Assembly: GCA_965223165.1 (NCBI GenBank)
Contig: CBDCVQ010000020.1
Coordinates: 1,674,001-1,738,000 of the forward strand
Source: JABDMH01 sp965223165
GTDB lineage: Bacteria > Bacteroidota > Bacteroidia > Chitinophagales > Saprospiraceae
Length of the DNA stretch: 64,000 nucleotides
Direction of reading: 5' to 3'
The notes under the pieces were generated by a model that did no database searches, was not told the origin of the DNA, and was given only the letters and a program-made list of their open reading frames with translations. Positions 16,753-25,613 of the stretch are shown piece after piece. The position numbers were made by a program, and so were the translations under genes. Each line of letters starts with the position of its first letter. The stretch's first letter is position 1.

Positions 16753-16930
16753 CAATGGGGATTGGCGGGGAGGGCCAAACGCGGCCTGATCTGGGTTGTG
16801 GCCCCCCGATACCTGAAGTCCCCGATACTTGAAGTCTCCAGACTTCAAGTAGATATGGTCCATCGAAAGCACAAAGGACCAACCCAAATTTGAGCTCAAT
16901 GCAAGAGGGTGCCCAAGCTCTTGTCATGTG
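16753..16930. repeat. Long intergenic direct repeat, copy 1
   Basis: About 178 bases, closely matching the copy at 16995-17185. Shared parts: CAATGGGGATTGGCGGGG at the start, GCGGCCTGATCTGGGTTGTG, a perfect hairpin (ACTTGAAGTCT / AGACTTCAAGT, 16827-16850, 2-base loop), TGGTCC/GGACCA stem, and GCAAGAGGGTGCCCAAGCTC at the end. The 521-base region between pth and the radical SAM gene is otherwise empty; the short open frames in it are by-products of the repeat. Confidence 0.8.
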
Positions 16931-16994
16931 TGTGATTTTATATTCCAACTAGGGCAAACGCATTATCAAGGTTTTCAGGGTGACAGCGAGCTAG

Positions 16995-17185
16995 CAATGG
17001 GGATTGGCGGGGGGCTAGGCGCGGCCTGATCTGGGTTGTGGCACCCCCGATGTTTGCAGTCTCCCGACCCCGATACCCCGATACTTGAAGTCTCCAGACT
17101 TCAAGTAGATATGGTCCATCGAAAGCACAAAGGACCAACCCAGATTTGAGCTTGATGCAAGAGGGTGCCCAAGCTCCGGCATGTG
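16995..17185. repeat. Long intergenic direct repeat, copy 2
   Basis: About 191 bases, same orientation as copy 1. It differs mainly by a small insertion (GATGTTTGCAGTCTCCCG-like segment) before the shared hairpin at 17083-17106. It ends 2 bases before the radical SAM ATG (17188), so it forms that gene's whole 5' flank and must hold or permit its promoter. Confidence 0.8.
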
Positions 17186-17187
17186 CA

Positions 17188-18255
17188 ATGCTATGGCCGC
17201 TGAATATTGGCTACTTTTGGAGGGTGACGCGCGCCAGGCTTGCCGATATAAGACATTTCCTCTCCAAGACATCCCTGAGAAAACTTTGGAACGCCGGGCT
17301 GCTGTTGGCCACATACTATGCCAGCAAATATCTCCGCAAAAACCTGCATCTAGGAGCACCCATCAGCATTTCGATCGAGCCCACCACCGCCTGCAATCTA
17401 CGCTGTCCGGAGTGTCCGAGTGGCCTGAGATCTTTTACCCGACCCAGGGGCAGCTTGGAGCGAGATTTCTTTCGACAGACGATCGATCAACTGGCACCGA
17501 CCACCTTCTCCTTAACATTTTACTTTCAAGGAGAGCCCTTTCTCCATCCGCAGTTTCTGGACATGGTGGATTATGCAGATCGCAAGGGGCTCTATACGGT
17601 GACCTCTACCAACGGGCACTTTCTTGACGATCAGGTGGCGGAGCGGACGGTGCGATCCGGGCTGAAGCGTCTGATCATCTCGATCGATGGTGCCACCCAG
17701 GAGACGTATCAGGCCTATCGCAAGGAGGGTCAGCTGAGTCAGGTGATTGCGGGTGCCAAGAAGGTGATAAAGTGGAGACGGACACTGGGCAGTACCAGTC
17801 CCTATGTGATCTTTCAGTTCTTGGTCGTGCGTCCCAATGAGCACGAGATTCCGGCGGTAGAGGCTTTGGCCGCGGAGATCGGCGTAGATGAGGTCAAACT
17901 GAAGACGGCCCAGATCTACGACTACCAGCAGGGCAACGCCCTGATCCCCTCCAACGAAAGATTTAGCAGATACATTCGGCAGTCGGACGGAACCTACCGA
18001 GCCAAGCAAAAGATGGAGGATAGCTGCTGGAAGATGTGGCACAGTGCAGTGATCACTTGGGATGGTCGGGTCGTGCCCTGTTGCTTTGACAAAGATGCCA
18101 CACATCAGTTAGGTAGCCTGAGGGATCGGTCCTTTCAAGATATATGGAGGGGGGCTGCTTACCGGCAGTTTCGTGCCCAGCTGATCGCTGATCGACGGTC
18201 GGTAGACATCTGCCTCAATTGCACCGAAGGCTGCAGCGTGTGGGCCAAGGCTTGA
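17188..18255 (+). CDS. Radical SAM/SPASM-domain protein
   Basis: 355 residues. The radical SAM cluster motif CNLRCPECPSG (CxxxCxxC) sits near residue 65, followed by a TIM-barrel core (YFQGEPFLHPQF, TSTNGHFL, ISIDGATQETYQAYR). A C-terminal SPASM-type cysteine set (SCWKMWHS, VVPCCFDKD, CLNCTEGC) should bind extra iron-sulfur clusters. Such enzymes modify peptides, alcohols or lipids; the substrate is not evident and no precursor peptide is adjacent. I chose ATG 17188: an in-frame TTG at 17146 would lie inside the direct repeat. Confidence 0.88.
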   Translation: MLWPLNIGYFWRVTRARLADIRHFLSKTSLRKLWNAGLLLATYYASKYLRKNLHLGAPISISIEPTTACNLRCPECPSGLRSFTRPRGSLERDFFRQTIDQLAPTTFSLTFYFQGEPFLHPQFLDMVDYADRKGLYTVTSTNGHFLDDQVAERTVRSGLKRLIISIDGATQETYQAYRKEGQLSQVIAGAKKVIKWRRTLGSTSPYVIFQFLVVRPNEHEIPAVEALAAEIGVDEVKLKTAQIYDYQQGNALIPSNERFSRYIRQSDGTYRAKQKMEDSCWKMWHSAVITWDGRVVPCCFDKDATHQLGSLRDRSFQDIWRGAAYRQFRAQLIADRRSVDICLNCTEGCSVWAKA

Positions 18256-18458
18256 CTTAGCCTACCAAAATAGGGTGGCAAAAGACCGACTAGGTGTTTG
18301 CTGCGGAAGGAAATAGTAGCATAGACGACCTTTGCAAAGGGGAACAATTGCACCGGTCAAGACACCCGACACTTGCCGCAACGATCGGTAAAGCTTTGAT
18401 TTGTAAGTAAATATATAGACCTTAGTAGTCCACTCCTCGAAATGAGCAAAAGGTCTTG

Positions 18459-19472
18459 ATGTTTTTCAAAAGTATTTTCCAGGGCAACCTGCAATTCGGC
18501 AACGAAAAAAGCTACCAGAAGGTAGTGATGATGTACGAACATCGGGTGGAAAATTACTACAAGAGCGACGTCCTGTTTAAGGTAGAAGATGTCTTCGAGC
18601 CCGAGACCCAAGCCTTGATCATCCCCCGCCTGGTGGCCAACATCACAGACAAGAGCTGGAAGAATACCGTGGATCTACTACAGTACGTGGCACAGTTTGC
18701 CGTGTCTGGCAACGTGGGTGCCTGGATGACTTCCGAAGGCAAGATCTTGCGCTACGCCTGGATCGAACCCGAGGGTGACAAAGCGGTCGTCCAAAACTTT
18801 CTCAAAGGCAAAAAACTACTAGAGGAAGGAGGGACATTGGAGGCAGAAAAGACGCTAACCAAGGCCATCGAGATCTACAACAAGCATGCACAGGCATACG
18901 AACGAAGGGGCTACGTCAACTATCTGCTGAAGAAATATCACGACGCGGAACGCGATTTTACCAAGTCGATCAATCTGGACAAAAGCAACGCTCCTGCTTA
19001 CTATGGTAGGGCACGGATCAAAATGATCCGAGAAGACTGGGACGGAGTGATTGAAGACTTGACCATGGCCATCAAGACGTCGCTAGCCCTGCAGGACATC
19101 CACTGGACGGTACGTCGTCTGAAGGGAGAGTGCCATATGCGACTGGGACAACTGAAAGAGGCCGAATTCGAATTTCGTTTTTTCAATCGACGCGCCTTCA
19201 AGTCGGACAGCCCCAACTATCCCTACCGCAAGCAGACACTGTTTAATCATGGTAAGGTCCTCCTGCAGATGGAGAAGTTTGAGGAGGCCTTGGAGGCGCT
19301 GGAGCAAGCGGCCAAGATCGAAAACGAGGGCGAATCCGTGAAGGAGGCGGATCTCCTGCTACATCGCGGCATTGCCCGCAAGCACTCGGGCAAAAATGGC
19401 TTTCTCGCCGACTGGAATCAGGCCAAGCAACTTGGCTCTACCAAAGCCAAACAACTCCTGGAGGCTCGCTGA
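18459..19472 (+). CDS. TPR-repeat protein
   Basis: 337 residues from the ATG at 18459. No signal peptide; a unique N-terminal domain (about 1-110) and then TPRs: roughly 112-145 (LEEGGTLEAEKTLTKAIEIY), 146-180 (AYERRGYVNYLLKKYHDAERDF), 181-215 and 270-320. Likely a cytoplasmic scaffold; partner unknown. The 200 bases upstream hold nothing I can identify. It precedes the porE-like gene by about 95 bases. Confidence 0.75.
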   Translation: MFFKSIFQGNLQFGNEKSYQKVVMMYEHRVENYYKSDVLFKVEDVFEPETQALIIPRLVANITDKSWKNTVDLLQYVAQFAVSGNVGAWMTSEGKILRYAWIEPEGDKAVVQNFLKGKKLLEEGGTLEAEKTLTKAIEIYNKHAQAYERRGYVNYLLKKYHDAERDFTKSINLDKSNAPAYYGRARIKMIREDWDGVIEDLTMAIKTSLALQDIHWTVRRLKGECHMRLGQLKEAEFEFRFFNRRAFKSDSPNYPYRKQTLFNHGKVLLQMEKFEEALEALEQAAKIENEGESVKEADLLLHRGIARKHSGKNGFLADWNQAKQLGSTKAKQLLEAR

Positions 19473-19567
19473 TCCCGGAGCCTATCTCGGGATAGCCTTT
19501 GGTACGCTCCCGGCGAAATAGATTACAGACATTTTCAGTTTTAATACGGTTTGATCGTTCAAACGCT

Positions 19568-21472
19568 ATGCGAGGATTCATTTTTCTCTTTTCGATGGCA
19601 TCCATGCTGCTCTGCGCCTGCTCGGCTACCCAGGGATTGACCCAGACGAAAGCCGCGGAGAAGTACGTAAAGAGAGGGGATGACGCGCTGGCCAAGGACG
19701 ATATCGACCGCGCCAAAACCGCCTATCTCAAGAGTATCGACATCTATCCGGACTATGTCCTGCCGCGTATGCGCCTGGCGGGCATCCATTTCCAGGCTGA
19801 AGAGTGGTCCGCCAGCAAAAAGTACTTTATGGAGGTGTTGGAGCTGGAAGCCAATCAGCATCAGATGATCTGGTACAAGCTGGCTCAGATCGCCTGGATA
19901 GAAGATGATTTTCCGTCGGTGGTGGCTTGCATAGACTCGATCGGGGATATGCGCCGGTTTGCCCCCAACATAAAGAAACGGGCCAAGAAGTATCGCAGAG
20001 ACGCCACCTTCCACCTGGCGCATCCGACCGAGGGGTCCTTATCGGTCGCGGAGCTGCCTAGTACCATCAATAGCCCCCATGCGGAGGCGCTGCCCGCGCT
20101 TGATGCGCGCGGGGATATGCTTGTTTTTACTCGAAGGTGGAATAATCAGGAGGACTTTTTTGTCAGTCAGAAGAAGGACGGAGAATGGTCCACCGCTGTT
20201 CCTCTGCGTGATCTCAATACCGATGGCAATGAGGGCGCGCATGCCCTGTCCGCGGATGGTAAGCTCCTGATCTTCACGGCCTGCGAAAGACCGGATCGGA
20301 TAGGTAGCTGCGATCTGTACTTCAGTGTCCGAAAAGAAAAGGGCTGGTCGAGTCCTCGCAATCTGGGGGATCAGATAAACTCCAAAGCATGGGATTCGCA
20401 ACCTTCCATTTCGGCTGACGGCCGCACGCTCTACTTTGCCAGCGAACGAGGGGGCAAGGGAGGCCGTGATCTGTGGTGGGCCAAACGGACCAAGGACGGC
20501 TGGACCAAGCCCCAAAACCTGGCGAGCATCAATACCCCCGAAGACGAGCAGGCGCCCTTTATCCACCACGACAATAGCACGCTTTACTTTATGTCTGATG
20601 GACATCCTGGCTATGGTGGCACAGACCTCTTTTTGACCCAAAAGCAGGGTGACAAGTGGTCGCCGCCCCGCAATCTGTTGATGCCCGTCAACAGCAAAGG
20701 CGATGAGGGGGCCCTCTACGTAGATCCGGCCGGGACCACGGGATATTTTGCCCGGGCCGAGGCCGGTCATGACCGCTCCGATCTTAACCTGTATCAGATG
20801 GACTTGCCGGTGAGCGCTCGACCCCACCCTAGTACTTATCTGACGATATCGGTGGTGGATGCCGCTACTCAAGCACCGTTGCGTGCCATCGTAGATGTCT
20901 TTGATCTGAAGAGCGAGCAAACACACACCAGGGCACAGACGTATGAAGATGGTGCGCTGCTGGCTTGCATCCGGGCCGGCACCAACTATGCCATCCATGT
21001 CGCCAAGACGGGCTATGTGATGCACTCAGAGCACGTTCGCCTGGATACGATCCGATCGAGCCTGGATCCCTTTGACTTTCAGGTGAGGCTGCATCGACTC
21101 CCGGTGGAGACCACCCGAGCAGAAAAACGGGAGCCGGTGGTGCTACACAATGTATTCTTTGCATCAGGCGCAGCAGAGCTCTTGCCCGAATCCATGTATG
21201 AGTTGAAAAAACTCTTGGATCTTCTCCGCACGAATGAGACATTGTCCATGGAGATCCATGGGCATACCGATGATGTCGGGACCGACGAGGACAATCGGGT
21301 GCTATCCGAAGCACGGGCCAAGGCCGTCTACGATTATTTGATCGATCGCGGGGTCGATACATCGCGACTGGGCTACCAAGGATTTGGCGAGTCCAGGCCA
21401 ACGGCACCCAACGACACCGAAGAGGGCCGGCAGAAGAACCGAAGAACGGAATTTGTCATCACGAACAAATAG
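19568..21472 (+). CDS. PorE-like lipoprotein (TPR, beta-propeller, CRD-like, OmpA)
   Basis: 634 residues. The ATG at 19568 starts a lipoprotein signal (MRGFIFLFSMASMLLCACS); the open frame further upstream lacks one. Order: TPR region (about 25-115), PD40/WD40-like propeller strands (about 150-420; LLIFTACERPDR, SADGRTLYFASERGGKGG, STLYFMSDGHPGYGG), a carboxypeptidase-regulatory-like beta domain (about 430-515), and an OmpA peptidoglycan-binding domain (about 525-634) with HGHTDDVGTDEDN and SEARAKAV. This matches PorE of the type IX secretion system, but the same layout occurs in many Bacteroidota paralogues, so the identity is open. Confidence 0.82.
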   Translation: MRGFIFLFSMASMLLCACSATQGLTQTKAAEKYVKRGDDALAKDDIDRAKTAYLKSIDIYPDYVLPRMRLAGIHFQAEEWSASKKYFMEVLELEANQHQMIWYKLAQIAWIEDDFPSVVACIDSIGDMRRFAPNIKKRAKKYRRDATFHLAHPTEGSLSVAELPSTINSPHAEALPALDARGDMLVFTRRWNNQEDFFVSQKKDGEWSTAVPLRDLNTDGNEGAHALSADGKLLIFTACERPDRIGSCDLYFSVRKEKGWSSPRNLGDQINSKAWDSQPSISADGRTLYFASERGGKGGRDLWWAKRTKDGWTKPQNLASINTPEDEQAPFIHHDNSTLYFMSDGHPGYGGTDLFLTQKQGDKWSPPRNLLMPVNSKGDEGALYVDPAGTTGYFARAEAGHDRSDLNLYQMDLPVSARPHPSTYLTISVVDAATQAPLRAIVDVFDLKSEQTHTRAQTYEDGALLACIRAGTNYAIHVAKTGYVMHSEHVRLDTIRSSLDPFDFQVRLHRLPVETTRAEKREPVVLHNVFFASGAAELLPESMYELKKLLDLLRTNETLSMEIHGHTDDVGTDEDNRVLSEARAKAVYDYLIDRGVDTSRLGYQGFGESRPTAPNDTEEGRQKNRRTEFVITNK

Positions 21473-22873
21473 ATGAAACGAAGGAAAATCTGGGAAGGAG
21501 TGACCGTCACCGGGCTGGCGGATCGAGGGAAGGCCGTCGGCAGAGATCCGGAAGGCCGGGTGGTCTTTATCGAAGATGCGGTGCCCGGAGATGTGCTGGA
21601 TGTCCTGCTCCTGCGCAAGAAGAAAGGTGCATGGCAAGGTGTGCCTGAGGCGTTTATCTCGTACTCCGCAGATCGCCAAGCGCCGGCCTGCATGCATTTT
21701 GAAGACTGTGGCGGATGCAAGTGGCAACATCTGGCCTACTCCGCGCAACTACGCGAAAAGGAGACCATCGTACGAGAAACGATGCGACGTATCGCCAAGG
21801 TGGAACCCGAAAGCTTTGAATCCATCCTGGGTGCCGATCCCATCTACCACTACCGCAATAAGATGGAGTTTTCCTTTAGTAGTGATCGATGGAAGACCAA
21901 GGCCGAGATAGAGAAGAATGAGGTCCTTCAAGGCCTCGGAGCATTGGGTCTGCATCCACCTCGATTTTTCAATAAAGTAGTCCAGCTCGAAGAGTGCTGG
22001 CTACAAAAGGAGCCCTCCAATGCCATCCGAAATTTTCTTGGATCCTATGCCCAGGAGCATGGTCTATCCTACTTTGATCCACTGGCGCACACCGGCTTTC
22101 TACGCAATGTCATCATTAGAAATACCACTCTGGATCAGTGGATGGTGATCATCAGCTTCGGGCACGAGTCCAAGGCGCAGCGAGAAGCCCTCCTCGATCG
22201 GCTGGCGCAGGAGTTTCCCGAGATCACATCCCTGCAGTACGTCATTAATCAGAAGAAGAATGACACCCTGTTTGATCAAGACATCATCAGCTACCGTGGA
22301 GCGGACCACCTCATCGAGCAGTTGGGACACCTCCGCCTCAAGATACGGCCCAAGTCGTTTTTCCAGACAAACTCCGTGCAAGCGGTCAAGCTGTACGACA
22401 TCGTGGCGGACTTTTGTGACCTCCAAGGTGAGGAGCGGGTGTATGACCTCTATACGGGTACGGGCAGTATTGCACTGTACCTGGCGGCGAAAGCGAAGAC
22501 AGTGGTAGGCGTAGAAGAGGTGGAGGATGCGATCCTGGACGCCCGGGAGAATGCCCAAGCAAATGACATCCGCAATGCCCATTTTTACGTGGGGGATGTC
22601 AGGCACGTATTTGACCAGCCGCTGATAGCGAGGCACGGGAGCCCGGATGTGGTGGTTGTCGACCCTCCCAGAGGCGGCCTGCACGAGCGAGTGGTCCAGC
22701 ACCTGCTAGCGACAGCACCGGATCGCATCGTGTACGTCAGCTGCAACCCGGCGACGCAGGCTCGAGACATCGCATTGCTAAAGGATCAATACGAGGTGCT
22801 CCGCATGCGGCCGGTTGACATGTTTCCACACACCAGCCATATCGAAAACGTGGCGCTATTGAGCAGAAGATGA
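21473..22873 (+). CDS. rlmD: 23S rRNA (uracil-C5)-methyltransferase, RlmD/TrmA family
   Basis: 466 residues. TRAM-like N-terminal part, a four-cysteine Fe-S site (ACMHFEDCGGCKWQHL plus a further cysteine), SAM-binding VYDLYTGTGSIALYLA, and the catalytic SCNP in YVSCNPATQARD with VDPPRGGLHE. It methylates U1939 of 23S rRNA or a related uridine. Its ATG follows the porE-like stop with no gap, and its stop overlaps the next ATG (ATGA). Confidence 0.92.
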   Translation: MKRRKIWEGVTVTGLADRGKAVGRDPEGRVVFIEDAVPGDVLDVLLLRKKKGAWQGVPEAFISYSADRQAPACMHFEDCGGCKWQHLAYSAQLREKETIVRETMRRIAKVEPESFESILGADPIYHYRNKMEFSFSSDRWKTKAEIEKNEVLQGLGALGLHPPRFFNKVVQLEECWLQKEPSNAIRNFLGSYAQEHGLSYFDPLAHTGFLRNVIIRNTTLDQWMVIISFGHESKAQREALLDRLAQEFPEITSLQYVINQKKNDTLFDQDIISYRGADHLIEQLGHLRLKIRPKSFFQTNSVQAVKLYDIVADFCDLQGEERVYDLYTGTGSIALYLAAKAKTVVGVEEVEDAILDARENAQANDIRNAHFYVGDVRHVFDQPLIARHGSPDVVVVDPPRGGLHERVVQHLLATAPDRIVYVSCNPATQARDIALLKDQYEVLRMRPVDMFPHTSHIENVALLSRR

Positions 22874-23250
22874 CTAAAAAGGCAAATCGAGCACAGTTTC
22901 TCAAACTTGAGCAAGAACTCAAGCCCTATCTACCCATTATCTCCCGGGCCTCGGATGCGATCATGGAAAAGGAGGTATCGAGTTATCCTATTCTGGTGGT
23001 GCACCAGCAGCAGGTAGAATTGGGCATCCCCATCGTGATCCGCGAGTCCGTAAAAGGCAATTGGTCTGTCAATGCCAGCACCCTGGAAGAGTTTGCCATG
23101 AAGCAGGTCATCACCACCGATAAACTCGAAGATTTTCAAGGGATATACAAGGACCCCAAACACCATTTGTGTTTATTTGTGATCAGTGAGCTGGGAGCCC
23201 AGTTCATATTCATCCATCGAGATCAACCAACCAACGACTCAGAAGAATGA
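22870..23250 (+). CDS. Conserved hypothetical protein
   Basis: 126 residues, no signal peptide or transmembrane segment. Mixed alpha/beta pattern: a helical N-terminus (RAQFLKLEQELKPYLPIISRASDAI), beta strands around YPILVVHQQ and LCLFVISELGAQFIFIH. I do not recognise the family. ATGA overlap with rlmD upstream and rfbA downstream shows co-translation in one operon. Confidence 0.7.
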   Translation: MTKKANRAQFLKLEQELKPYLPIISRASDAIMEKEVSSYPILVVHQQQVELGIPIVIRESVKGNWSVNASTLEEFAMKQVITTDKLEDFQGIYKDPKHHLCLFVISELGAQFIFIHRDQPTNDSEE

Positions 23251-24107
23251 AGGGTATCATCTTGGCAGGCGGTCTAGGCACGCGATTGTATCCACTGACC
23301 TTGGCCGTCAGTAAGCAGTTGATGCCTGTCTATGACAAGCCGATGATCTACTATCCGCTGTCGACCCTCATGACTGCCGGGATCAGGGATATTCTCATCA
23401 TATCTACACCGCATGATCTGCCCCTGTTTCGGGAGCTCCTTGGCGATGGTGCGGCTCTTGGATGCCACTTTCAATATGCAGAGCAAGCAGAGCCGAGAGG
23501 TCTGGCAGAAGCGTTCATCATTGGCGAGTCCTTCATCGGGGGAGATAGTGCTGCACTAATCCTGGGGGATAATATCTTCTATGGACATGGACTGGACAGT
23601 CAGCTCGAGGCTGCCTATGGACCGGACGGCGGGCTGGTCTTTGCCTATCAGGTGGCCGATCCCGAGCGATACGGGGTAGTGGAGTTTGACGAGCATCAGC
23701 ATGCCATCTCCATCGAAGAAAAGCCAGCCAATCCCAAGTCGAACTTTGCCATACCCGGACTGTATTTCTATGACAATGCAGTGGTGGAGATTGCCAAGAA
23801 TCTTCGTCCCAGCCGACGAGGGGAGCTGGAGATCACCGATGTCAATCGGCACTATCTCGCACAGGGCAAGCTCAAGGTGTCCGTGCTGAGTCGCGGCATT
23901 GCCTGGCTGGACACCGGCACCCATCAGTCGCTGATCCAGGCGGGCCAGTTTGTTCAAGCGATCGAGGATCGCCAGGGCTTGAAAATAGGATGCATTGAGG
24001 AGGTGGCCTATCAAAAGGGCTTCATCAACGCGGATCAGCTACGTCGGCTCGGGCAGAAATATATCAAGAGTGGCTACGGTGCCTACCTACTGGGACTTTT
24101 GGACTAA
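23247..24107 (+). CDS. rfbA: Glucose-1-phosphate thymidylyltransferase
   Basis: 286 residues. Nucleotidyltransferase signature GGLGTRLYPLT with SKQLMPVYDKPMIYYPLS, LILGDNIFYGHG and the C-terminal GEVAYRxGFI-like stretch EEVAYQKGFI. It makes dTDP-glucose from dTTP and glucose-1-phosphate, the first step to dTDP-rhamnose and other dTDP-sugars. rfbB, C and D are not adjacent. ATGA overlap with the upstream hypothetical gene. Confidence 0.95.
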   Translation: MKGIILAGGLGTRLYPLTLAVSKQLMPVYDKPMIYYPLSTLMTAGIRDILIISTPHDLPLFRELLGDGAALGCHFQYAEQAEPRGLAEAFIIGESFIGGDSAALILGDNIFYGHGLDSQLEAAYGPDGGLVFAYQVADPERYGVVEFDEHQHAISIEEKPANPKSNFAIPGLYFYDNAVVEIAKNLRPSRRGELEITDVNRHYLAQGKLKVSVLSRGIAWLDTGTHQSLIQAGQFVQAIEDRQGLKIGCIEEVAYQKGFINADQLRRLGQKYIKSGYGAYLLGLLD

Positions 24108-24134
24108 GGGGCGTCAACAATTCTTGCTGCTCTA

Positions 24135-25277
24135 CTAGGACAGAAAGCGGCTCAGGTCTTCGCGATTTAGGGCGGCGGCCAGGAGGTCGGGGAAGACCTC
24201 CGGCGTGGCCGCGAAGTTGAGCAGGCCGATCTCCGCCAGCTTGGCACCTACATCCTTGTCATAGGCGGGGGTGCCCTTGTCGTCGAGGGCCAGCAGCACC
24301 ACCACTTGTGCGGCCTTTCTGATCAGTGTCTGTGCTTGATGGAGCAGCAGGTCTACGGGACCCCCTTCATACAAGTCGGACAGGAGCACCACGGTGGCTT
24401 CAAGTGGATCTTCTTCTATCAGCTGGGTGGCGTAGACCAGGGCTTGATAGATGTTAGTGCCTCCGCCCAGTTGGCTTTGCAAAAGCAGTTCGACCGGATC
24501 ATCCAGATAGTTGGTCAGATCGACCACCTCTGTGTCAAACACGACAAAGTGCGTCTTGATGGTGCGGACGCTGGCTACCACCGCCCCCAGGATGGCAGAA
24601 TAGACCAGTGATTCGCCCATCGAAGCGCTCTGGTCCACGAGCAAGATCACTTTTTTGAGTGAGCGACTTTTGCGCGTATGACCAACCAATTGCTCGGGGA
24701 TGATGGTCTGCAAGGACGGTTGATAGTGCTTCAGGTTTCGCCGGATGGTGGCATGCCAGTCGATGTCCTGGTGCCAAGTCGAGTGAATGCGTTTTTGCGT
24801 ATCTCGTCGACCGGTCAGGCGATCGATCAAACGGACCTTCATCTTGTTGTCGACGCGGTCGGCCAGCTTCCGAATGAGCTGTCTCACCGTGGCCAGGGAC
24901 GCATCGGGCAGGGCATCTTTGACGCTCAGAATGCTGGCGATCAATCCCACGTCCGGCTCGACCTCTTCCAAGAATGCCGGCTGGGACAATAGCTTCTTGA
25001 TCCCAAAACGATCGAGGGCGTCCTTCTGAAGGATCCTGACTACGGGGGCAGGAAATAGGGTGCGGATGTCACCCATCCAGCGAGCCGATACAGGATTGGA
25101 AGGTGCTAGCCCTCCTTGCCGATCTGAGCGATACAGGCGATGAAGGAGCTTGTCCACCTTTTTGTCCGCCGGCTCCAGCAGATCTTGGTCGGGGGGCTCT
25201 TCCTCCACTTCGCCCAATGCCATGCGCCATCGCTTGCGCCGACGTAAGCTAACATCAGAGTCATCGTTTTCGCCCAC
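24135..25277 (-). CDS. VWA-domain protein
   Basis: 380 residues. A C-terminal von Willebrand A domain (about 205-375) with an intact MIDAS: LLVDQSASMGES, a threonine in GGGTNIYQAL and an aspartate in VLLSDLYEGG. The N-terminal 200 residues are charged and helical. Such proteins often work with a MoxR-type AAA ATPase; none is next door here. The start overlaps the end of the GlsB-like gene by 17 bases, so the two form an operon. Confidence 0.83.
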   Translation of the reverse strand: MGENDDSDVSLRRRKRWRMALGEVEEEPPDQDLLEPADKKVDKLLHRLYRSDRQGGLAPSNPVSARWMGDIRTLFPAPVVRILQKDALDRFGIKKLLSQPAFLEEVEPDVGLIASILSVKDALPDASLATVRQLIRKLADRVDNKMKVRLIDRLTGRRDTQKRIHSTWHQDIDWHATIRRNLKHYQPSLQTIIPEQLVGHTRKSRSLKKVILLVDQSASMGESLVYSAILGAVVASVRTIKTHFVVFDTEVVDLTNYLDDPVELLLQSQLGGGTNIYQALVYATQLIEEDPLEATVVLLSDLYEGGPVDLLLHQAQTLIRKAAQVVVLLALDDKGTPAYDKDVGAKLAEIGLLNFAATPEVFPDLLAAALNREDLSRFLS

Positions 25278-25515
25278 CCCCGATCAAGCTGTATACCCAG
25301 AGCACGACAAAGGCTCCGATGGCAGCGGTGATGATGCCGCCGAGTAGCCCGTTCATGGAGATATTCAGCTGGTCAAATAACCAGCCACCTACGACAGCTC
25401 CGACAATACCCAAGATAATGTTGATGAAAATTCCGGACCCGGATCCCTTGAAAAGGATGGATCCTAGCCAGCCGGCAATCGCACCGATCACCAAGAAGTA
25501 AATCCATTCACTCAT
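25261..25515 (-). CDS. GlsB/YeaQ/YmgE-family small membrane protein
   Basis: 84 residues, three hydrophobic segments, with GAIAGWLGSILFKGSG, GIVGAVVGGWLF and GLLGGIITAAIGA: the glycine-rich pattern of the transglycosylase-associated/GlsB family. Linked to stress responses in other bacteria; mechanism unclear. It leads the operon with the VWA protein. Confidence 0.9.
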   Translation of the reverse strand: MSEWIYFLVIGAIAGWLGSILFKGSGSGIFINIILGIVGAVVGGWLFDQLNISMNGLLGGIITAAIGAFVVLWVYSLIGGGRKR

Positions 25516-25613
25516 GTCGATAGTTTATGATGTCAAAAGGTAGAAATTTCCCATCAAACGAAACCGAAGGCCGGTTTGCATTACTATTTTAGCGCAGTTG
25601 ACCTTGATGATAT

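Noticed and set aside
16682..17359. Several short minus-strand frames with near-identical peptides (FVLSMDHIYLKS and similar)
   Set aside because: They repeat only because the DNA repeat is duplicated. Frames differ between copies and there is no start signal, so I treat it as non-coding repeat.
20039..21025. 328-codon minus-strand frame
   Set aside because: Antisense to the PorE-like propeller region; no domain features.
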